Part shown: positions 10,391-23,112 of the stretch, piece after piece | How positions within the stretch are numbered: position 1 is the stretch's first letter | How the letters are laid out: every line of letters starts with the position of its first letter | Origin: Siphonodentalium dalli | Taxonomy: Eukaryota; Mollusca; Scaphopoda; Gadilida; Siphonodentaliidae | Direction of reading: 5' to 3' | Assembly (NCBI GenBank): GCA_032622095.1 | Contig: CP136064.1 | Coordinates: 136,357,954 to 136,421,953, forward strand | DNA: 64,000 nt | Made by a program: the position numbers and the translations under genes | The notes under the pieces: model-generated | What the model was told of the DNA's origin: nothing | Seen by the model: the letters and a program-made list of their open reading frames with translations, nothing else | The model's database searches: none

Positions 10391-11888
10391 ATGGGGATAA
10401 CGACATGTACACTTGGCGAACCAGTTAGCTAGTCACTTCTCAATAGATGGTTCGTCAACTCACAAACTCAGTGAACGCATTGGCATACGTGGACAACTTC
10501 GACAGTGTTTCGAAGATTGCTAGCTGTCTCATTCCCTTGGACAGATGTCTACCTGCTAAGGAGAAGACCATAATGTACCGACTACCCACACTTCTTGACC
10601 ATGATCCTAAGCAAACTGTGACGTCCCGCATTCGTCTCGGTGAACATCTCCCAGCAGAGAAGAACAATACTCGCGGTGCTAATTTGTGGACATGCGCCAT
10701 GATAGTGGGAATGGAATGGTCCAGGGTATACATAACTACACCTGTTGTAGATATAGAATGTTATGCATGTTTTGTTTTTTTGGTGTGCTAAGATTGTATT
10801 TCCACATCCGTTTCGAAGCCGTTCTGATTCAACTTGACCAGACGTACAATTTTGTCTGGATAATATACAATGCTAGCCTCCCTCAAAGCAGTCGAATGGA
10901 CTAAAGGATAATGTCTTTAAGTTTATAGCATGAAGGTATGCGTTTTTGTTAATTTTATCCTCTCCCAGAGTTAGTGTCAGTATGTGGGCGGTATTATTCA
11001 AGAAAATGTCAGGAACTGTGGTGCAGTTATTTCACTATGTATTTAAAGAAAAATATATAGTCTCGATGGCAATGGCTGTGGACGTTGGGGAACGCGACCT
11101 TTATGATCATATAGCTTTGTATATATATAACTTTAGAATAGAGTAGTTAATATGTCTCATGCAGGAAAATGGTCGGAATGGTGATGTTACCAAGAAATCA
11201 CTTGGTGTACCCAACGTATGTCGAACTGAATGCAAGATCTCACCAACGTAACATTCCTCTGGATGTTCTTCGCGTTGAACATTTCACCCTTGTGTTGATG
11301 CCATTTGTACGTTCTTGATCCATACCAACCACCACCCAGCGTGAGTATGACATATCAACCAACTTGCAAAGGCATAGCCTTTAAGACTACACCTCAGTCT
11401 GGGTGGGGCTTATATAGTAGTGGTCAATGGTACACGTCTGGTCCAGTTGATTAAGAATGGCTTCCAAACGGATGGGAACATACAATCTTGGCATACATGG
11501 AAAGCCAAGCCACGCATGAGATCCTGTCTGAATCTAAAACATACCAAAAGAAGGGGCTGTGCAGTCATGGTCCAATTTCATTTCCACTATCATGACACAA
11601 TCCCACAAACTAGCACCGTGTGTATCATCTGCTTGGATCTGTTCGGTGAGACGATTACTGGACGCCAACAACATTGTTCTTAGTATCATGTTCAAGAAGT
11701 GTGGGTCTATTATGCATTATCGTCTTCTATGCCTTAACAGAAAGGCATTCGTCAAATGTTAGGCTTTCAAAATTCGAAGCCACATACAGAAGTTGTCAGT
11801 GCATTTGACGAGTATGTGAATTGATGAACCATATATTGAGAAGTGGCTGTTTGGGAAGTTCACCAGGTGGACATTTTGTTATCCCCAT
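10391..11888. mobile_element. 1.5-kb long-TIR fold-back element
   Basis: The ends are ATGGGGATAAC at 10391 and GTTATCCCCAT at 11888. The arms pair for about 465 bp (10391-10855 with about 11420-11888). Shared blocks include CACTTCTCAATANATGGTTC, CGGTGCTARTTTGTGG, CATGATAGTGG and ATCCGTTTSGAAGCC. The arms have diverged to perhaps 75-80 percent, so it is older than the short hairpins. The uninterrupted counterpart is near 14160-14230 in the mirror arm. Open frames such as 10447-10791 lie in an arm and match nothing I know. Confidence 0.75.
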
Positions 11889-14800
11889 TATAGTCCAGTG
11901 CATTTATGGTTTTACCCAGAACTAATTGCAACAGAATTTTTTTTTGCTGGAATTGGTACATATACCCTCCATATACAACATACTAAAAATCAGCAAAAAT
12001 CGGGAAAAGGGAAATTAGTGAATTTCGTGAAAACAAATTGGGAAAATTTGGTCAAATCATCAATTTATGGATTTTCATGAATGTATATAAAAAATTCAAA
12101 TTTACAAGTCCTATTTTGTCGTCCACATTTTCCTGAATCCAGAACTGAAAACCATTCCCGGATTACTTAAGTATTTTTCGAGTTGTGTGCCTTCAAAAAC
12201 GCGAGTTTACCTGATTTCGGAGCATTAATTTCGCAGAATGAGCCAAATGTCATATTATATGGTTAATTATTTAAAAAACTAGAGCAAAATTAAGGACTTT
12301 TTCACTGTTTTAGTAATTTCCTCACTAGATAAAACACAAAATATGATTAATATGTGCATCTATGAATAAGGAGAATAAAATATTCTCAAACAAAATATGT
12401 GTTCCATTGTATGGACTTAGCCAAATTTGCCTTGACACAGAACTCGTGTGATGAAATGCCATATTTGAGATCATGTAACTCAATAAATTAATATCCACAT
12501 GCTCTGCTTTTCTCATAACATGTTGAGAATACTAGATTGAACAAATTGTGAAGGAATTTTCAAATACATTGGTGAAGAAAATAAAATTATGGTCCTATGA
12601 ACTCTTAGTCTAGTCTCTTTTCCGAAAATGCTATTGTGGGGCGTTTTTGTCAATTTTAAAAGGATTTTAGGCATATTCAGAAAAATTAACGAAAGTTTAT
12701 TGTGTCAAATTATGTGATCTGTCCTCTTAAATCATTTATTTGTTGAGAAAATAGCATTTCAATGGTTATACCAATGATTGTCACTGGATTTCACTCATCA
12801 TTGTGGAAACTTACTCCAAATTTGAATGGTAGAAAAATGGGGTAGGGGAAAGCATATCAACAAAAACTTCAAAATTATGCACTTGAAGCATAAAACTTTA
12901 TATCAATAGCTTCTGCTTACATTGTTCTTTCATACATAATTTCATATTTCCTTTGTTTATGTTTATTGACAGAGCTATTATATTTTTTGTCATAATTTGG
13001 CAGTGAAATGTCACATTGGCACTTTGAGATTGTTTTTATAGAACATAACCATAAAATTCTAAACCAACGTCCGATAACGTATTAAGCAGTTTTATGATGA
13101 AACAGGAATGTACACAAACTGGAAGAAAACAACATTGTGTCTGAAATGGCTGTAATTTAGTGATAAGATTGCATTTTGTGATTTTTCTTACACCTATACC
13201 AACGTTAAAATTGGAGTCAGTTTCCTGAAAAATGAAAGAAATCAAGTGACATACTATGGCATAACCAATGTAAGGCTAATTGTTTATCACTAAAGTGTTG
13301 TGGGAGGAAAGTTCAAATAATTTTACACATTAAAAAACCCATTGTTTTTTGTTTTTATGGCCCAAAACCTTTTAGAATGGACAAAAATGCCTCAAACTGG
13401 CATCTTTGGAAACAAGCTGAGACTAAGAATTCAAAGTTGATTTTCTTAAATAATGTCCTGTTAATACCTTTACAATTTGTTCAATCCAACATACTTAAAA
13501 GGTTATAAGAAAAGCATGGGATATGGGTATTAAATTATTGAGTTACATGACCTCAAATATTGAATTTCATGACACACGTTCAGTGTCCAGAGGCAAAATT
13601 GGCTAAGTCCATTCAATGGAACACACATTTTGTTTGAGAATATAATCTTCTTCTTAATTATAGATGCACATATTAATTCATATTTTATGTTTAATCTAGT
13701 GAGGAAATTACAAAAACAGTGAAAAAGTCATTAATTTTGCTCTAGTTTTTTAAATAATTAACCATATATTAATACGGAATTTTGGCTCATTCTGCGAAAT
13801 TAAGGCTCCGAAATCAGGTAAACTCGCGTTTTTGAAGGCACACAACTCGAAAAATACGTAATGAATCTGGGACTGGTTTTCAGTACTGGGTTCAGGAAAT
13901 TGTGGTCGACACAATACACATGCTATTTGTATGATTTGTGAATTTGATTGTTTTTATATACATCCATAAAAATCCATAAATTGATGATTTGACCAAATTT
14001 CCCCAAATTTAATTCACGAAATTCACCAATTTCCCTTTTATCCTATTTGTGCCGATTTTTAGTATGTTGTTTATGGAGGGTTTATGTACCTATTCCAGCA
14101 AAAAACAATTCTGTTGCAATTAGTTCCGGGTTTGGCATTTTTTTCTCACAAATGCACTGGACTTTTAGGTCACCAAAGCTGAAAATACGCAGATAGATAG
14201 GTCCTTCTGAAAGCTAGTATACGCATCGACCGAATACCTTTCTAGCACAAGATTACGCTCATATCCCATATGTAGCATCTGAATTATACCATAAGCTATA
14301 CCACGAATGAAGCTCGCCAATAATAGGGATAAGAATTCCCAGCTTTCGAAACAAACACGTGAGCTGGACACCGCCATATGTATTGTTTGACACATTCCGA
14401 TCAGTGGGACCCTTCTACAAAGAAGTGTAGAAAACTGTTGTTGTGAAGGAGATAGATTAATCTGATACGGAAACTGGTCCAGATAATGCTGAATGTGGCA
14501 AATCAGAATAAGCTCAGGTACTATTGTTTTGATTCTTGGAAGTCATAATATGACTATTTGGTGCACCTATATACGGTTACGGCCAGTATGGGCCATTAGT
14601 GGAGAGTGGATTTTGAAATGTCACATCGCGATTGTGGGCTTTCATCCTTCCAAAAGGCTACGACTTATATTGGAACTAATACATGGCTTATATTATGAAC
14701 CGTTTCGTCCATACAGATCGATATTATGACAAAAAAGTTGAAATTGGTATGTGATAATATCGACTTCTTTTCAATTTCTGGCCGCCATCTTGACTGTGGG

Positions 14801-16061
14801 AGTTTTCCAAAATCAAATGAATACTTCATATCAATGTTCCATATATGAACATGTAATTGTGGGCAGAATTCGCGTAACAATAACGCCCATCGTAAGAAAG
14901 TAAAGGAATGTGAGCTTATTTTCAAATTTCGGTCACCGTTTTGGTCGCCATCTTCGATTTAGAAAACAATTTATTGCATGAAATGCAAGGTTATTACTTC
15001 ACCTCAGTATTTCCAACTCAACTGTCAGTATGTGTGCAGTTGTCTCGAAAATAATGCTGTGATATTGAGGGAATTTCGGTGATTTTTCAAAATCTGTCAG
15101 CCATTTTTGATTTGGGGGACTTTTATATGGATATGATATAAGGACAGTTCTTCGTCTAATTGTTCCCAACTCGTAATAGTAAACAGGTGTGGAGTTGTCG
15201 TGACAATAACGCTCAATGATGATAAAATCAGTGATTTTCGGCGATTTTTCTATTTCTGGTGGCCAATTTGGCCGCCATCTTGGATTTGGGTGAATATTCA
15301 TCAACTCAGGTATAAGAGAAATCCTAGCTCGAGCATCTCCTGCACATATATATGCATAGGTGTTCTTATGATAGCAATAACATTCATTGATTCGAAACAT
15401 TACATCGGGTTATTAGCCTCGATTCGGCTTTGACCTATTATACCGGCATTTGGAAAAACGTGATATCGGACAAACATTTCCCACAATGAATGTATGTTAT
15501 GGTCCCAACGTGTTAGTCAATGACTCTTCTATACGATAAAGTTATACCATCACGCCAAGATGCCAATATTTTCCCACAGAGACAAACGAAAGGTGGTGAA
15601 ATGTCAGAAAAATAGCATATTTTCACATTTCGGCCTCCATCTTTGCCGCCATATTGGATTCTGCTGTCGGATTTTTGGCTAATTTGTAAGGGTTGTCTAT
15701 TAGCATAACGAATCGAGCGGAAAACAAGACCACATGTGCTATCATCTTTACTACATCGGCGATCAAAGAGACCTGGTGCATATAACAAAAAATGGCCTCC
15801 ATGATGGACGCCATCTTGTCTGGAGTCTCTGCGTCCATTTTTGTTTCTTGTTAACAACCGAACAAAATTAGAGGAGACATTAAGAAAGAAAATTAGTGGG
15901 GTGAAGTTGAGTCCTGGGTGGTGCAGTGGTCGACCAATATCTCCCGGACTAATTGGCATTCCATCATTAATATCGTTTTATAGGTCATTGGGGCAATCTT
16001 TTAGCCATGTTGCCGATCAGTGTGGTTCACAAATTATAGCCAATTATATGTGACACCTTTT

Positions 16062-17560
16062 AGCTAACCTGAGACGAAGTCTCCAGTGGAGCTATAGTCA
16101 TCACTCCTCGTCCGTCGTCCATCCGTCCGTCCACCCGTCAACAATTCTTTAAACCTCTTCTTCTTCAGAACCATAAGACCATAATGGGTTCATATTTGGT
16201 GTGGAAGTTCCCTAGGTGACTCATATTCAAATTTGTTCAAATGAGGTCACTGGGTCAAATAGTTGCGAAAGCAGGGCCATAACTATATATTCCTTAGAAT
16301 GACTTCTTCTCAAGAACCATTAGGCCGATTTAGCTTATATTTGGTATGGAGGGTCCTTGTGTGGCTGGTGTTCATATTTGTTCAAATGGGGTCATTGGGT
16401 CCTTGTTCAATTTAACAAAAACAAAACAAAACAAAAAACCTTTTTTTTCCAATTAATTTTTTGTATTTTAATTGAGATTAATTTCCTGCTCAATTTAACA
16501 AATAGATAACACCATTATAACATCCACCAGGGTGACTCAACTAAATTTGGTTTAAATCAGTCTAAAATCAAGAACATGCAAACAGCTAGCAGATACTCAG
16601 AGCTCTATGAAATATGAGGAAGGTGTCTGCATTCACAGAATGTTTACTTAACACCATATAGAAGTCACATTGATTATAAAGTAATAAATGAAATGGCAGT
16701 GTTAACAAAATCTGATTAGAATGACAGCTACTTTGATTAATAGCCTAAAATTATCTGCCTGTTAAAGGGTTTGTATATAAATGACCCATAGCTTATGATA
16801 ACAAACAAGTGTAAGTGTGAATGATGAATCTGACAGTTAGGCCAGTAAACTGTTTTCTCAGGCAAATGCATATGGAAAACTGGATGCGAAAGGAGGCATT
16901 TTTCTTAGCTTACCTGAAATGAAGAATTGAGACATATTTTGTGTGAGTGGTCCCTAGGTGGCTGGGATTCAGTTCTGTTCAAATGGGGGTCACATGGTTA
17001 AAAAAGTGGCATAGTTAGGGACCTAACTCTTTCCATCCATAGTTATTCTTAAAACATCTTCTCAAGAATCATCCGGCTATTTAGCTTATAATTGGTATGG
17101 AAGGTCCTTGGGTGACCTGGGCAATTAAGGGCGGAGCCAGGGACATAACTTGTCCATCAATTGTAATTCTTAAAATGTCTTCCTATCAAAAACCATCAGG
17201 CATATTCAGCTTATATTTGGAATGGGTGACAAGGATTCAGATTTGATTCAGAATTGGATCACTGGGTCAAATAGGGTCAGAGCCACGGACAATTCTTTCC
17301 CTCATTAGTTATTTTAAAAACATCTTCTCAAGAACTATTTGGCATATTTAGCATACATTTTGGTATAGAGAGTCCTTGGTTGACTGGGATTCAGATCTGT
17401 TGAAATGGGTTCACCAGGTAAAATAGGGGTGCGACCAGGGACATAACTCTTCCCCTAGTAATTCTTCAAATGGCTCCTCCTAAAGAGCCATCAGTCATAT
17501 TTAGCATCGAAGGTCATTGTATTACTTGGGACTGGGTTACACGATTTGTTAAAATGGGTT
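16062..17560. repeat. AGCTCACC-family repeat, longest copy
   Basis: It begins TAGCTAACCTGAGACGAAG, then GGAGCTATAGTCATCACTCC, a CGTC tract and many ~150-bp subunits (TTAGCTTATATTTGGTATGG, GATTTGTTCAAATGGGGTCA, CAGGGACATAACT). A non-repeat stretch of ~470 bp (about 16440-16910) interrupts the subunits. It abuts the right end of the 9-kb palindrome. Confidence 0.75.
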
Positions 17561-18320
17561 CGACCAATCAAGAAACGGCATTTTGTGTATATTGCCTATG
17601 GAGAGTTGGGATAAAAATATGTTTGTATGGGGTCCATCATTAAAAAATGGGGGCATGTCAGGTTGTAACTTTGCCACCGTTAGGAAAGCTTGAGGTATCA
17701 GTTGTAAAATTCCAACATGTGCACATGAATTTACGAACTTGGGAGTGTGCTTGCTTCAGTTGGGAGGGAGCATACTATGGACTATGTGGCCATATTTCAA
17801 GGTGGACACCCCACTGCTCAACTCCTCTTTCGGACTACTTGTTTTTAATTGAATTTGACAAGTACTAACTCTTATGGTCTTCCGAATCCCAGTCTTCTCA
17901 GTCTTAACAGTCTGGTGAATCGTCTCCACAGTCATTGACTGTCTTGTTTTCAAAATCCAAGTAATTTTTCGCAATTTCAAAATATTTATAGCAATTTTTT
18001 CTAACTAGTTCATAAATTGGTTCAGTGTTGTAGTGTCATTCTATGATCATTTCTAATTAATATAAATGATAAATTGGCCAGTTTATAACCGCAATATTTT
18101 GTTTATGCTCCGACACTTGCACTCGAAGAAATTTTTATTTTATTTTAGTGGTAAGTGTTGTCTTCCCAGAAAAATCTATTTTGGCACACTTTCTGAAACG
18201 GGCAACAAGCAAAATCGGATGAGTCATATGATTACCTTTAATTTGATATACAGAAACATGTTGGGGGGGGGGGGGGGGGTGCAGCCAACTCAAAAATATA
18301 TATTGTTTGGTCAACGGACT
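17561..18320. other. Dispersed repeat remnant and poly-G tract
   Basis: About 17640-17830 matches the GTTGGAAATTCC-type dispersed sequence seen at 4130-4340. A run of 17 G lies at 18263-18279. No gene is supported. Confidence 0.45.
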
Positions 18321-19330
18321 AATAGTTATTCTTTAAAAAAAATTCTTCTCAAGAACCATCGGGCCTATTTAGCTTATATTTGGGTTGGAGGGTTGGTCCT
18401 TTGGTGACTGGGGTTCAGCTTTGTTCAAATGGGGTAATTTTTTAGGAAAATTAATTAACTTCAACTCTTAAAATCTACTGTCTGAAATTACTAGATGAAT
18501 TGGATCTCATAGATGGGGATTCACATTTGTTCAAATACATGTATAGGGCAGAGAAAATTTTGAAATCTGAACAAGAAAATCGCAAAATCATACCATCTAG
18601 ACTGGCCTCAAGCCATCCTAGAGTTGGAAATTTCAAACCTGACACCGCGGAAAATTGGAAAATTTCCAACTGATGACAATTCCAATGACAATTTTGACCA
18701 AAATGTAGGAAAATATTGTTTTCTTAAATTAACTAGCTGTTTTTGACTGACCACGTGGGAGGGACCAGGACACAAGCTTTCCAAGTATTGGAAATATCCA
18801 ACCTGACACTCCCCTATATAAGGTTGGAAGTTTCCGACTGATTTCCGTTTCAGTCCAAAATCTTTCCCAAAAGTAGGAAAATATGCAAATATTGGTCAAG
18901 AAACAATAAATTCCCCCTAATAAATTGTTCTAAAATCATACTACATGAACAATTTCAACCAGGAAATACTATTTACCGAGAACAAGTTAACAGTTAATAA
19001 ATAGAATTAATAACTAAGTCATTATAATGTTCAACTATAGTGTATATATCAGTCTTAATTGAATATTATACCATGCATGTTTGACCTTTTAAATGACATG
19101 TATGTAGTTATTATGGGTATCGATAGACCAATAACTTGAAACATCGCAACCCTCGTGTTCTCGGTTGGTGGTAACACAAAGGCATGAGCCGTGCCTAAGT
19201 GTTAATTAACTAAGTACTAGCTGCATGATGGGGGTGTACATAAAATCAGCTGGTTACCACCTAAAATGCTGATCAGCAGATTTCCCGATTTCAGTTTAAC
19301 TCATATATAACAACGGTAGTCGGTCCACTG
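18321..19330. other. Repeat fragments, no gene
   Basis: An AGCTCACC-family subunit fragment lies at 18320-18440. Around 18620-18845 are three GTTGGAAATTTCMAAC-like sites close together (TTGGAAATTTCAAACCTGAC, GGAAATATCCAACCTGACAC, GTTGGAAGTTTCCGAC). The rest is AT-rich with nothing recognisable. Confidence 0.45.
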
Positions 19331-21625
19331 TGGGGGAACTACTTCTGGCGATTTGGTTCTCTACCGAGCAATATTTACATTCTCTACCGAGAAAAGTTTC
19401 CGATTCTTTGCATTTTTGCTCATTTTCGTGACATCGTCATACTCACAGCAAGTGTTCTGCCACATGTTACCTCGGATTATTACAACAGAAGGAGCAATGA
19501 ACGCACAAGTGACGGTTAGTAATATTTGTCCCAAAATCTGGTCAGTTTATCGTCACAATTTCAAATGTTATTGGGAAATTACTCGATATTTGTCAGTTGT
19601 GAGGAAAACATTTCATTTCCACAACATTTTTACAAACTAATACTCATAAAAATTCGTCGTAACTTTTAAAATATGGCGCACTGGGGGGAATGCTAAAAAA
19701 ATCAACCATAAATCGCATTTTTTTTTTTTTAGAAAAGAAGCTATAATAAAACTCTGGTGAAGGTTCCGGGTTCTCTGTTGAGGACTCCGATTCTTTGCAA
19801 TTTACTCGCGGTGGCTCCGGTTCTCTTCATATGGGCGAAGTATATTTTACATGTTCACATCTAACGCCAAAGTCATGTTCAAACAATTATTGTGCTAAAA
19901 CAAGATATTGTATTGGGTTCATATTAGCTAAATATTGTTATCTGCTCACAATTATAACATCTCTTTTTCACAAAGCTACGACATGCAAACAATCAGTGAG
20001 CACATATCATATTGCTGTTTCTTACGGACATTATTTCTCTTCGCGTACACGTACATTTGACATATCTAGTTCCTGAAGTTTCTGTAATAATTGAGAGGTA
20101 TAACATAAGAAGTTTCAATCAAAGGTTCATAAATTTAGCATATGTCACTGGGCTATAGTTGTTTTGTAATATTTTTAGTACAAACTGGGACAGGAATTGT
20201 GACTATTATTAGAACTGTATAACATATTTGAAAGCAATTTTATTTTATGATACTTTTAAGTGAATTATATGTAATAGTATGCGTTTCTCTTCTTAATGTT
20301 TAGGCGCAGTGAAGCAAATACGTCTGCCAACGAGTTTAGTATTCTTTTTGTCCCTCGATTTGTTTGGGGAGACTATTCAAATAGACGGTGTCCGTCCGTT
20401 CGTCTGTCGAGTTGTCGGAACGCCCATGCGTCCGTCCGAGCTGAAAGTTTCCGGATGAGAACTTTATTTTGGGCTAACGGATCGAAACCAAATTTGGTAT
20501 GTGAGTTTATGATCTCGAAATATAGGTCAAGTTATGGCATATTTTTCAACTTAGAATTGTGTCGTTTTGAGGTTTCCGGATGATAACTTTAGTTTATGTG
20601 ATCTGATCTGAACCAAAAGAGTTTATGAGCTCCAGATACAGGCCAAGTTCGAATAACGACCTAGTCGGGGAGCCAATAAGGTCCACCTGCACCCCCCCCG
20701 ATGATTACAAAAAAAATCGAAAATTTCACCCCTCTTTTTCAAATCCTCTTTCTGTATCTATTACGGAACCCTCGTCAACGGCAAATGTCTTAAAATGACG
20801 CTATAATATCACGCTTGATGATTGTCATTTACTAATGATTAATGTGAAGAAAAATGGAAGATATGGTGAAATATTAATTAAATTTCCTATTTTCGTGCAT
20901 ATGACGTCATTTTTCGGCGGCCATTTTGATTTTTTTTCGAAATTATTTGCCGCCGTTTTGAAGAAGGACATCATACCATTTTGTCTGTGTCTTTTGCTAA
21001 CAACCGATCTATTACAATGATTAAATACAGCTGGTCGGAATTAGAGGAAATGGCGGCCATCTTGGATTCAAATGGCTCTAGCACCTAGTAGGGCCACCTT
21101 TATTTTTCGGTGAAATCCGGATTCTTTATCTGGATACCATAGGGAACAATAAAAATAAGGTTATTTGTAATCATCGGGGGGGGGGGGTGCAGGTGGACCG
21201 TATTGGCTCCCCGACTAACCCGTCTCTGACTGCAACTTCCATCTTTTCCGTAAACTATAGACTTTCGGTTCTATCTAGCGATGACATGAAAATGTGGTCA
21301 TTAATATTAAGGACCATATGGGACGCTATACAGAGGGAGTCACTTTGTGTAAATTTTGTAATGGCAATTAAGTGTTAACCAGCTGCATTATATATAGACG
21401 TGTCAATGGATCTGAATATACATGTCAATGCATATGGCCGCCGCTCATTATGTGTCAGGTTTATTACTAATAATGTAGTCATATGATATTGGCAGAAATC
21501 AAGCGGACAGCATTATACTACTTTATCTAAGGTAGAGAATCGAGCTATTTGCAGAGAACCAAGCGCTCTGTAGATAATCGGAGTCCTCAGCAGAGAATCG
21601 GAATAGGAAAATAGAAAGTCAATTT
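19331..21625. repeat. Putative element with inverted TTCTCT motif arrays
   Basis: The left side (19350-19410 and 19765-19835) carries several copies of a motif like GGTTCTCTACCGAG or CCGATTCTTTGC. The right side (21533-21615) carries the inverse (GGTAGAGAATCG, AGAGAACC, GCAGAGAATCGG). GAGGACTCCGATT at 19779 faces AATCGGAGTCCTC at 21577. This suggests one element with motif-rich inverted ends, but I could not define exact termini or a target duplication. The interior holds CGTCCGTC-type repeat sequence (20370-20650) and the MITE at 20664. Confidence 0.45.
20664..21215. mobile_element. 552-bp MITE with TA target duplication
   Basis: The terminal inverted repeats of ~45 bp begin GTCGGGGAGCCAATA and contain GGTCCACCTGCACC, then a long C run (8 C at the left end, 13 G at the right end), then GATGATTAC. 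TA flanks both sides (20662-20663 and 21216-21217), as in Tc1/mariner-type MITEs. There is no transposase. The interior contains GGCGGCCATCTTGGATTC. The host sequence on both sides is CGTCCGTC-type repeat. Confidence 0.9.
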
Positions 21626-21656
21626 CTGTGCATTCCGGGATTAGTTTTTTACTTTT

Positions 21657-22035
21657 TAGCTCACCTGAGACGAAGTCTCCAGTGGAGCTATAGTCATCAC
21701 TCCTCGTCCGTCGTCCGTCCGTCCATCCGTCAACAATTCTTTGAACATATTCTCCTCTGGAACCGTAAGACCGAATTAGTTCATATTTGTTGTGGATGTT
21801 CCCTAGGTGACTCTCATTCAGATCTGTTCAAATCAGGTCACTGGGTCAAATAGTTGCGAAACCAGGGCCATAAATCATAGTAATTCTTAGAATGACTTCT
21901 TCTCAAAAAATATTGGGCCGATTTAGCTTATATTTGGTACTGAGGGGCCTTGTGTGACTGGGGTTCAGATTTGTTCAAATGGGGTTACTGGGTCAAATAG
22001 GGACAGAGCCAGGGACATAACTCTAATTTGTTTTT
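21657..22035. repeat. AGCTCACCTGAGACG repeat, copy 3
   Basis: It starts TAGCTCACCTGAGACGAAGT, followed by GGAGCTATAGTCATCACTCC, a CGTC tract and two ~150-bp subunits. It is closest to the copy at 16062. Confidence 0.8.
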
Positions 22036-22456
22036 TTACATTTTGACCTTTGATTTGTTGTTAGACACATCACAGCTATAACACCCACCCTCCCCACCCC
22101 ACCTCCTGTCTGCCACACCACGCTGTACCATACCATATTATCTCTGCCTAGTTCACCCCATTAAAATCCTTGTTTGATCACAGCTGTATGAGTATCACAA
22201 AGCTGTTTGTGCAGTAGTTAAAACCTAATTATCTAAATGTCAACACCTCTCCTCAAGACATACTGGTAGCTGATGGTTTCATGAATGGAATTTAATCCCA
22301 GAGAATGCACTGGCTTTCAAGGTCACGGGAATTTTGTTAAGCTAATGTAGTCAGGCATTCAAATAAATCATGTATGTCATATTCTCGCAGGGGTGTCCCA
22401 CAGTGTTGGGGGGGGGGGGGTGATTGACAGATTCGTTCAATGAAATGTAATTTTGA
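22036..22456. other. Spacer, poly-G tract, no gene
   Basis: Only a G run near 22409-22420 and AT-rich sequence; nothing recognisable. Confidence 0.45.
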
Positions 22457-23112
22457 AGCTCACCTGAGACGAAGCTATATAGTCATCACTTCTCATCTGT
22501 CATCTGTCTGTCCGTCCATCCATCTGTCAACAATTCTTTGAACATCTTCTCTAGATCATAAGACTGATTGGGTTCATATTTGGTGTGGATGTTCCCTGGG
22601 TGACTCACATTCAGATTTGTTCAAATGAGGTCACTCTGTCAAATGGTTGTGAAGCCAGTGCCATAACTCTTGCCCTCCATAGTAATTCTTAAAAACGACT
22701 TCTCATGTACCATCAGGTTGAATGGGTTCATATTTGGTATGAAGGGTCCTTTGGTGACTGTAGTTCAGATTTGTTCAAATGGGGTCACCTGGTCAAATTG
22801 GGGCCAAGCAAAGGACAGTTTTCCTCTTAATATGCTTCCTTCACACGGACCATCAGGTTAATTTTACTGATATTTAGAATGAAGGGTTCTTTGGTGTCTG
22901 GGATTCAAATTTATTCAGATGTGGTCACCAGGTTAAATAGGGTGGGACCAGGGACATAACTGTATGTCTCTATAGTAATACTTAAAATGTCTTCTCAAGA
23001 GAGGTTGGACTATTTAGCTTACATATAGTATGGATGGTCCGTTAGTGACTGAGATTCAGATTTGTTAACATGAGGTCAACCCGTTAAGAAATGACGGGGC
23101 TATGGGGACTTA
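22457..23112. repeat. AGCTCACCTGAGACG repeat, copy 4
   Basis: The leader AGCTCACCTGAGACGAAGCT is slightly deleted, then come a TCTGTC/CCATC tract and four ~150-bp subunits. The subunits 22640-23110 are the closest relatives of 3560-4010 and show the state before the palindrome at 3775-3853 arose. Confidence 0.8.

Larger units (their letters stand above)
7037..16048. repeat. ~9-kb imperfect palindrome (giant fold-back)
   Basis: The left arm runs from about 7037 and the right arm ends about 16048, and they are diverged reverse complements. TAATTGGCTATAATTTGTGA at 7038 answers the sequence ending near 16047. The 7594-7995 and 14999-15400 blocks mirror each other, as do 8280-8477 and 14560-14730, 11889-12250 and 13780-14160, and 12250-12640 and 13390-13780. 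The arms meet somewhere in 12.86-13.19 kb. The right arm is ~3.0 kb. The left arm is ~3.1 kb longer because of the insertions at 8478-10079 and 10391-11888. No protein gene is recognisable; the mirrored 133-residue open frames follow from the repeat. Confidence 0.85.

Noticed and set aside
10447-10791. 114-residue frame as a transposase remnant
   Set aside because: It sits in the arm of a fold-back element, and its mirror near 11530 is not open in the same frame; no transposase motif.
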